Shown here: positions 59,443 to 64,000 of the stretch, piece after piece | Position numbering within the stretch: position 1 is the first letter of the stretch | How the letters are laid out: every line of letters begins with the position of its first letter | Source of the DNA: Streptacidiphilus pinicola | Lineage (GTDB): Bacteria; Actinomycetota; Actinomycetes; Streptomycetales; Streptomycetaceae | Direction: 5' to 3' | Assembly: GCF_003258295.1 (NCBI RefSeq) | Contig: NZ_QKYN01000038.1 | Coordinates: 1 to 64,000, forward strand | DNA length: 64,000 bases | Translations under genes and position numbers: made by a program | The notes under the pieces: generated by a model | What the model was told of the DNA's origin: nothing | Seen by the model: only the letters and a program-made list of their open reading frames with translations | Databases searched by the model: none

Positions 59443-59985
59443 ATGACCGAACCCCATCGCGACGCGCCGACCACGTCCGCGGCAGGCCAGCAGCTGCCGC
59501 AGACGCGTACGGCGCGCCACCGGCGGATCGTGGAGCTGCTGACCCGTCAGCCCGTCCGCTCGCAGAGCCAGCTGGCGAAGCTCCTCGCCGACGACGGGCT
59601 GACGGTCACTCAGGCCACCCTCTCGCGCGACCTCGACGAGCTCGGCGCCGTCAAGATCCGCAACTCCGACGGCGCGCTCATCTACGCCGTTCCGGCGGAG
59701 GGCGGCGACCGGACGCCGTTGGCGCCGATGGGGGAGTCCGCGAGCGAAAGCCGGATGGCGCGGCTGGCGGCTGAGCTCCTCGTCTCGGCGGTGGCCTCGG
59801 GCAACCTCGTGGTGCTTCGGACGCCGCCGGGCGCGGCGCAGTTCTTCGCCTCCTCGATCGACCAGTCCGGGGTGGAGGAGATCATCGGCACGATCGCGGG
59901 CGACGACACGGTCCTGGTCATCAGCAGGGACCCCAACGGGGGCCAGGATCTGGCCCAGTACCTGCTGCGACTTGCGCAATCCTGA
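59443..59985 (+). CDS. argR: arginine repressor
   Basis: Protein of 180 residues. N-terminal winged helix has [11 protein letters not shown] and [12 protein letters not shown]-terminal oligomerisation/arginine domain has [11 protein letters not shown]. It binds ARG boxes, including the one before argC, as an arginine-loaded hexamer. It is longer at the N-terminus than E. coli ArgR, as in streptomycetes. Confidence 0.96.
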   Translation: MTEPHRDAPTTSAAGQQLPQTRTARHRRIVELLTRQPVRSQSQLAKLLADDGLTVTQATLSRDLDELGAVKIRNSDGALIYAVPAEGGDRTPLAPMGESASESRMARLAAELLVSAVASGNLVVLRTPPGAAQFFASSIDQSGVEEIIGTIAGDDTVLVISRDPNGGQDLAQYLLRLAQS

Positions 59986-60004
59986 GTCAGTTGCCACTAC
60001 CTCA

Positions 60005-60080
60005 AGGGGCGCGGGGATGGCCCTGCGCGTTCGGGGCTCTATCGCCTTGGGTGGCTTGTCGCGCAGTTCCTCGCGCCCCC
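60005..60080. repeat. Streptomyces-type dispersed palindromic repeat, copy 2
   Basis: Resembles the repeat at 42470-42569: the right arm (60059-60079) differs by one base, and the central A-T-G-G-C-C-C-T-G-C ... T-T-C-G-G run is shared, but about 25 bases of the left arm region are missing. It sits between argR and the convergent P450 gene and abuts the P450 stop. Confidence 0.7.
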
Positions 60081-61453
60081 TAGGTAGTGCAGCGAACCGT
60101 TGCGTCGATAGGCCGGGATGGCTGCAGGGTCAACCCCGTGAAGGGCTTCACCTCGGCCGGGTCGGTGTCCACGCGCCACCGCTGGGCGAGCACGGCGAGC
60201 AGGAGCGCCGCCTCCACCAGCGCGAACCTGGCTCCCAAGCAGGTGCGTTGGCCGCCGCCGAAGGGGAACCAGGCGTGGTCGGGGACGGGGGTGGGGGCGT
60301 CGGGGTCCCACCGCTCCGGGTGGAAGGCGTCCGGCTCGGGGAAGAGGCGCGGGTCGCGGTGGACGGACCACTGGCTGGCCCAGACCGTGGTGCCGACGGG
60401 CACCTCGCGGTCGCCGAGGCGCGCGCCCGCGCGCGCGACGCCGCTGATGAGCCAGATCGGCGGGTAGAGCCGTAGCGACTCCTTGACCAGCGCCTGGGTG
60501 AACGGCAGGCGGGCGTAGTCGTCGAACGCCGGCAGGCGCCCGTTCAGGACCTCGGCGAGCTCGGCGTCGAGGCAGGCGCGGGCCTCGGGGGAGCCGGAGA
60601 GCAGGTGCCAGGTCCAGGTGAGGGTCGTGGACGTGGTCTCGTGGCCGCCGATGTAGAGGGTGACGGCCTCGTCCCGCAGCTCCTTGTCCGACAGCGGCGC
60701 GCCCTTCTCGTCGCGCGCGGCGAGCAGCCGGCTCAGCAGGTCGTCGCGTTCCTCGCCCGCCGCCCGCGCGGCGTGGTGCTCGTCGATGATGCGGTGGATC
60801 TCCGCGTCCAACTCGGCCACGGCCGCCTGGAGTCGGCGGCGGCCGGGGGTCGGCACCCAGCCGGGGAAGAAGGCGGTGACGCCGCGCAGCTCCGCGCCGA
60901 TCTCCTGCTGGGCGACGGCCATCGCCCGCGCGATGACCTCCTCGCGGCCGGCGGTCTCCACGCCGAACAGGGTGCGGACCGCGATCCGCTGCGTCAGCCG
61001 CGTCATCTCCCGCTGGACGTCGATCCGTTGGCCGTCCTGCCAGGTGCCGGCCACCGCGTCGGCGCACTCGACCATCGTGGACGCGTAGGAGCGGACCTGC
61101 CGTGGGCGGACGGACGGCTGCACCAGCGCGCGCTTGCGGCGCCAGTCCTCGCCGGTGCTGGTGACCACGCCCTCGCCCAGGACGGCGTGCAGGGCGTAGC
61201 CCAGGTCGGCCTGGGCGAAGGTGGTTTCGGCGCCGGCCAGGAGGTCGTTGACGTCCTCGGGGCGGGAGACCAGCAGGCAGCGCTTGGGGCCGAGCCGCCA
61301 GCGCGCCCAGTCGCCGTGTTCGTCGCGCAGGTGGCAGAAGAAGGCCAACGGGTCGCGGGCGAAGGCGGGCAGGTTGCCCAGCAGCGGCAGCCCACGCGGA
61401 CCGGGGGAGTGGGACGCGGTGTTTCCCTTGGCAGAGGCCAGAGTTGAGGTCAC
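60080..61453 (-). CDS. cytochrome P450
   Basis: Haem monooxygenase of 457 residues. It has the I-helix G-G-H-E-T-T-S-T, E-S-L-R (ExxR) and the haem loop F-G-G-G-Q-R-T-C-L-G. The P-G-P-R-G-L-P-L-L-G-N start and length suggest a CYP102/CYP4-like or fatty-acid-hydroxylating class rather than the shorter antibiotic P450s. No ferredoxin partner is adjacent. The start is GTG 61453. Confidence 0.9.
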   Translation of the reverse strand: MTSTLASAKGNTASHSPGPRGLPLLGNLPAFARDPLAFFCHLRDEHGDWARWRLGPKRCLLVSRPEDVNDLLAGAETTFAQADLGYALHAVLGEGVVTSTGEDWRRKRALVQPSVRPRQVRSYASTMVECADAVAGTWQDGQRIDVQREMTRLTQRIAVRTLFGVETAGREEVIARAMAVAQQEIGAELRGVTAFFPGWVPTPGRRRLQAAVAELDAEIHRIIDEHHAARAAGEERDDLLSRLLAARDEKGAPLSDKELRDEAVTLYIGGHETTSTTLTWTWHLLSGSPEARACLDAELAEVLNGRLPAFDDYARLPFTQALVKESLRLYPPIWLISGVARAGARLGDREVPVGTTVWASQWSVHRDPRLFPEPDAFHPERWDPDAPTPVPDHAWFPFGGGQRTCLGARFALVEAALLLAVLAQRWRVDTDPAEVKPFTGLTLQPSRPIDATVRCTT

Positions 61454-61484
61454 GCGGTCAGGATGGCCCGGGTGGCGCCAGGTC

Positions 61485-61964
61485 TCAAGAGACGGCCTCG
61501 CCCCGCATGTGGCCGAAGATCAGGCTGGTCTCGGTGTGGGCGACGGCCGGATGCGCGGTCAGGTGGTCCAGCACGAAGTCGCGCAGCGCGTCCGTGTCCG
61601 CGACGGCGATGTGCAGCAGGTAGTCGTCCGCGCCGGCGAGGTGGTACGCGGCCACGACGCCGGGCAGGCGCGGGATCTCGGCCGTGAAGCTGGAGATCCG
61701 CTCCTTGGTGTGCGCGTGCAGCCGGACCGAGATCATCGCCTGGATGCCCAGCCCGAGCGCGCCCGGGTCCACGTCCGCGTGGAAGCCGCGGATCACGCCG
61801 CGCTCGCGCAGCGCGCGCATGCGCGACAGGCAGGTGGACGGCGCGATACCGACGGCCTCGGCGATGGCGTTGTTCGGCATCCGCGCGTCCTGCGCGAGCA
61901 GGCGCAGGATGGCGCGGTCGACGGGCGCGAGCGCGGGCTGCGGATTCTTCGGCACAAGGCCCAT
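61485..61964 (-). CDS. Lrp/AsnC family regulator
   Basis: Protein of 159 residues. HTH: I-L-R-L-L-A-Q-D-A-R, N-A-I-A-E-A-V-G-I-A-P-S-T-C-L-S-R-M-R-A-L-R. RAM ligand domain: V-A-A-Y-H-L-A-G-A-D-D-Y-L-L-H-I. It is divergent from the trans-sulfuration gene and probably controls it in response to an amino acid. Confidence 0.9.
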   Translation of the reverse strand: MGLVPKNPQPALAPVDRAILRLLAQDARMPNNAIAEAVGIAPSTCLSRMRALRERGVIRGFHADVDPGALGLGIQAMISVRLHAHTKERISSFTAEIPRLPGVVAAYHLAGADDYLLHIAVADTDALRDFVLDHLTAHPAVAHTETSLIFGHMRGEAVS

Positions 61965-61980
61965 CGTGCCCGCCGCAGCC

Positions 61981-62053
61981 GAAGATGTACACAACGAAGC
62001 GAGGCAGGCTCGAATCTTCTGCGGAACTGTGGCGTCGGATGCGTCGGATCTTC
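61981..62053. promoter_or_regulatory. candidate Lrp sites in the divergent promoter region
   Basis: GAAGAT (61981-61986), ATCTTC (62014-62019) and ATCTTC (62048-62053) form an inverted and then direct set, spaced 34 bases apart, between the Lrp-type regulator and trans-sulfuration genes. Confidence 0.35.
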
Positions 62054-62106
62054 ATTCTGGGGCCACCCCCGCAGCACCACACAGCCCTCGACGAGGAGGA
62101 CTCCCC

Positions 62107-63276
62107 ATGCTGGCTGCCGCCACCCGCGCCGACACCCGTGCCGTCCACGCCGGCCGCACCGACCTGCGCGGTCTGGGCGTGCACGTCCCCCCGATCGACC
62201 TGTCGACGACCAATCCGCTGCCGGGCGTCGAGACCGGCGGCGACAGCTACGAGTCCCTGGCCACCGGCGGCCTGATCCCCGAGGGTGGCAGCGCCGTCTA
62301 CCAGCGCCTGTGGAACCCGACCACGGCCCGGTTCGAGCAGGCGCTCGCCGAGCTGGAGGGCGCGGAGGCGGGCGTCGCCTTCTCCTCCGGCATGGCCGCG
62401 ATCAGCGCCTGCCTGCTCGCCGCCAGAGCCGACGGCAAGGGTCACGTCGTCGCGGTCCGCCCGCTCTACGGCGGCACCGACCACCTGCTCGCCACCGGCC
62501 TGCTCGGTACCGAGGTCACCTGGGCCACGGCCGACGAGGTCGAGGCGGCGATCCGTCCCGACACCGGCCTGGTCGTCGTCGAGACGCCGGCCAACCCGAC
62601 CCTGGAGCTGGTGGACCTCGCCGCGCTGGCCGCGCGCTGCGGCGAGGTGCCGCTGCTGGTCGACAACACCTTCGCCACGCCCGTGCTGCAGCAGCCGATC
62701 CGGCACGGCGCCACGATCGTCGTCCACAGCGCGACCAAGTACCTCGGCGGCCACGGCGACGTGCTCGCGGGCGTCGTCGCCACCAGCGACGCCTGGGCGC
62801 AGAAGATCCGCCCGGTGCGCGCCGTCACCGGCGGCATCCTGCACCCGCTCTCCGCGTACCTGCTCCACCGCGGCCTGCAGACGCTGCCGCTGCGGATGCG
62901 CCACCAGTCCGACAGCGCGGGCAAGCTGGCCCTCTGGCTCGGCGAGCAGCCCGGCGTCGAGCGGGTCTACTACCCGGGCCTGCCCGACTGCGACCCGCTG
63001 GGCCTGATCGGCACGCAGCAGTCCGCACCCGGCTCGGTGCTCGCCTTCTCGCTGCGCGACGGCTTCGACGCCGCGGCCCGCGCGGCCGAGCGCTGCGAGC
63101 TGATCACCCACGCGGTCTCGCTGGGCGGCGTGGACACCCTGATCCAGCACCCGGCCTCGCTGACCCACCGTCCGGTCGCCCCGGAGGCCCGGCCGCACCC
63201 GTCGCTGCTGCGCGTCTCGGTCGGCCTGGAGGACGTCGAGGACCTCTTCGAGGACCTGGCGCGGGCGCTGGGCTGA
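62107..63276 (+). CDS. PLP-dependent trans-sulfuration enzyme (cystathionine/methionine gamma-lyase family)
   Basis: Protein of 389 residues. Seen are Y-Q-R-L-W-N-P-T (substrate loop), G-A-E-A-G-V-A-F-S-S-G-M-A-A, E-T-P-A-N-P-T-L, D-N-T-F-A-T-P and S-A-T-K-Y-L-G-G-H (Schiff-base Lys), ending R-V-S-V-G-L-E. Members cleave or form C-S bonds of cystathionine, homocysteine or methionine. The divergent Lrp regulator suggests a catabolic, amino-acid-induced role. GAGGAGG precedes ATG 62107 by about six bases. Confidence 0.9.
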   Translation: MLAAATRADTRAVHAGRTDLRGLGVHVPPIDLSTTNPLPGVETGGDSYESLATGGLIPEGGSAVYQRLWNPTTARFEQALAELEGAEAGVAFSSGMAAISACLLAARADGKGHVVAVRPLYGGTDHLLATGLLGTEVTWATADEVEAAIRPDTGLVVVETPANPTLELVDLAALAARCGEVPLLVDNTFATPVLQQPIRHGATIVVHSATKYLGGHGDVLAGVVATSDAWAQKIRPVRAVTGGILHPLSAYLLHRGLQTLPLRMRHQSDSAGKLALWLGEQPGVERVYYPGLPDCDPLGLIGTQQSAPGSVLAFSLRDGFDAAARAAERCELITHAVSLGGVDTLIQHPASLTHRPVAPEARPHPSLLRVSVGLEDVEDLFEDLARALG

Positions 63277-63289
63277 GCCTGAGGGCGCG

Positions 63290-63847
63290 TCAGCGCTCGT
63301 AGATCCCGTCGAGCCGTCCGCGCGCCAGGATCGGAGCCGCGACGGAGTCGAGGAGGGCCCGGGGCCGGGCCTGTCGGGCGGCTTCGTCCAGCGGCTCGGC
63401 GAGCGCGAAGAGCTGGAAGACGTACCGGTGCGGGCCGTGGCCCTTGATCGGCTCGGGGCCGAAGTAGCCGCTGCTCATCGTGGAGCGCAGCAGTCGCACG
63501 CCGGGCGCGGGGCTGTTCTTGTCGAGCCCGCCGGTGGGCAGCGCGGTGAGCTTGGGGTCGATCAGTGCCACCGTGTGCACGGCCGGGGCGGGCATCGGCA
63601 CGTCGGGGTCCTCGAACACCAGCAGCAGCTGGGCGGTCCCCTCCGGTGCGGGGGACCAGGCGAGGCTCGGGGAGGTGTTGTCGCCGCCCGCGCGCCGGCC
63701 CGCGTGCGCGAGCGGCATCGGTGCCTCGTGGGCGAAGGCCTCGCTGGTCAGCTCCAGGGTGTCGGGCCCGCCCAGATTGGGGCGGTGCCAGGCGATCCGC
63801 TCCTCTCCCGCGCGCTTGTTCTTGAGCAGTCGTCCCATGATCGCCAC
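63290..63847 (-). CDS. YbhB/YbcL (PEBP/Raf kinase inhibitor-like) protein
   Basis: Protein of 185 residues: N-T-S-P-S-L-A-W-S, F-E-D-P-D-V-P (PEBP anion-site DPD), V-H-T-V-A-L-I-D and G-P-H-R-Y-V-F-Q-L-F-A-L. PEBP proteins bind phosphorylated ligands or inhibit kinases or proteases; the bacterial role is unclear. GTG 63847 has a GGAGAGGA at good spacing and is preferred over ATG 63838. It is divergent from a TetR gene. Confidence 0.88.
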   Translation of the reverse strand: MAIMGRLLKNKRAGEERIAWHRPNLGGPDTLELTSEAFAHEAPMPLAHAGRRAGGDNTSPSLAWSPAPEGTAQLLLVFEDPDVPMPAPAVHTVALIDPKLTALPTGGLDKNSPAPGVRLLRSTMSSGYFGPEPIKGHGPHRYVFQLFALAEPLDEAARQARPRALLDSVAAPILARGRLDGIYER

Positions 63848-63867
63848 TGTGCGGTTTCCTCTCCTGG

Positions 63868-63927
63868 TTCTGCGATCGCCGTTCGCAGTAGTCTGCGACT
63901 AAGGTACTGCATACGGCGTTCGCAGAA
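63868..63927. promoter_or_regulatory. two opposed operators for the divergent TetR/PEBP pair
   Basis: A 23-bp element at 63868-63890 (starting TTCTGCGATCGCCG) recurs in the opposite orientation at 63905-63927, matching at 20 of 23 positions, with 14 bases between. Each copy is itself a partial palindrome (CTGC ... GCAG). They flank the divergent promoters, fitting a TetR protein controlling both genes. Confidence 0.65.
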
Positions 63928-63941
63928 AAGGAGAGCCTTCG

Positions 63942-64000
63942 TTGCCCGAGCAGCCCCCGCAGTCCCAGCAGCCCGAGACGAGCATCTGGCTCCGTCCGGA
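63942..64000 (+). CDS. TetR family regulator, N-terminal fragment (partial)
   Basis: Only 19 codons lie in the window, starting at TTG 63942 after AAAAGGAGAG. The sequence P-E-T-S-I-W-L-R-P is the usual lead-in to actinobacterial TetR proteins, and two TetR-like operators lie upstream. The gene continues past the window end; the domain itself is not visible, so the call rests on the start and context. Confidence 0.55.
   Translation, partial: MPEQPPQSQQPETSIWLRP

Overview
The window is high-GC actinobacterial chromosome with almost pure G/C third codon positions, GTG and TTG starts, ATGA/GTGA overlaps and mycothiol-family proteins. Gene content and order (infC-rpmI-rplT-rRNA methylase-histidine kinase-pheST, then argCJBDR, with a glnA-like amine cluster on the other side) match the Streptomycetaceae core chromosome, so Streptomyces or a close relative (Kitasatospora, Streptacidiphilus) is most likely. 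No phage structural genes, transposases, rRNA or CRISPR arrays are visible.

Layout. 1-5.5 kb: tail of an unknown gene, a DsbA-like/VKOR disulfide pair, DUF402, a coiled-coil protein, a minimal LuxR-type protein, DUF6221, an alpha/beta hydrolase, a monooxygenase-fold protein and a mycothiol-dependent-type enzyme. 5.5-14 kb: amidohydrolase with a TetR regulator, a glycosyltransferase, a secreted protein, an acyl-CoA dehydrogenase, a WYL regulator divergent from a hydrolase, and a TetR/membrane-protein pair. 14.3-17.3 kb: metal-export unit (ArsR, P1B-4-type ATPase, small 2Fe-2S protein). 17.3-25 kb: a lipoprotein, a secreted protein, PRC-barrel and TIGR03086-like proteins, a tightly overlapping radical SAM/aminotransferase/methyltransferase operon, a deoxyribosyltransferase-like protein and a 5'-3' exonuclease. 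25-33.5 kb: SDR, S9 peptidase, then a GntR-controlled gamma-glutamyl-amine catabolic cluster (hydrolase, glutamine-synthetase-like ligase, aldehyde dehydrogenase, SDR). 33.6-38.3 kb: DUF2510 protein, membrane protein, SseB, a metallo-beta-lactamase-fold enzyme divergent from LysR, DUF1844. 38.3-46.3 kb: translation block (infC with a terminator-containing leader, rpmI, rplT, SpoU-type methylase, histidine kinase, pheST). 46.4-51.2 kb: propeller-like protein, MarR with a HipA-like kinase, a ketopantoate-reductase-like enzyme and a methyltransferase. 51.2-52.4 kb: the most unusual locus. 52.5-60 kb: DUF1059, hydroxybutyryl-CoA dehydrogenase, SDR and the arginine operon. 60-64 kb: P450, Lrp/AsnC with a divergent trans-sulfuration enzyme, a PEBP-like protein and the start of a TetR gene.

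The locus at 51.2-52.4 kb is the leading candidate for something new. A conserved protein of unknown function (I think DUF7873) lies on the minus strand between two tRNA-like elements. The downstream one (51243-51349) has a tRNA-Gly-like acceptor, T-arm and D-arm in circularly permuted order: CCA end first, a four-base linker, then the 5' acceptor strand, all closed by a nine-bp helix where the anticodon arm should be. The upstream one (52288-52365) folds as a Tyr(GUA)-like tRNA with a short D-region and variable arm. The topology recalls the tRNA-mimicking module of bacterial Y RNAs, but no Ro60 gene is in the window.

Regulation is unusually readable. Ten genes, half of them regulators, have a TANNNT -10 element 6-7 nt before the start codon, implying leaderless mRNAs, and dyads sit in most regulator intergenic regions (TetR, WYL, ArsR, LysR, MarR, ArgR). 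infC appears to start at ATC after a strong ribosome binding site. All functional calls come from reading motifs by eye; no database or structure search was run.
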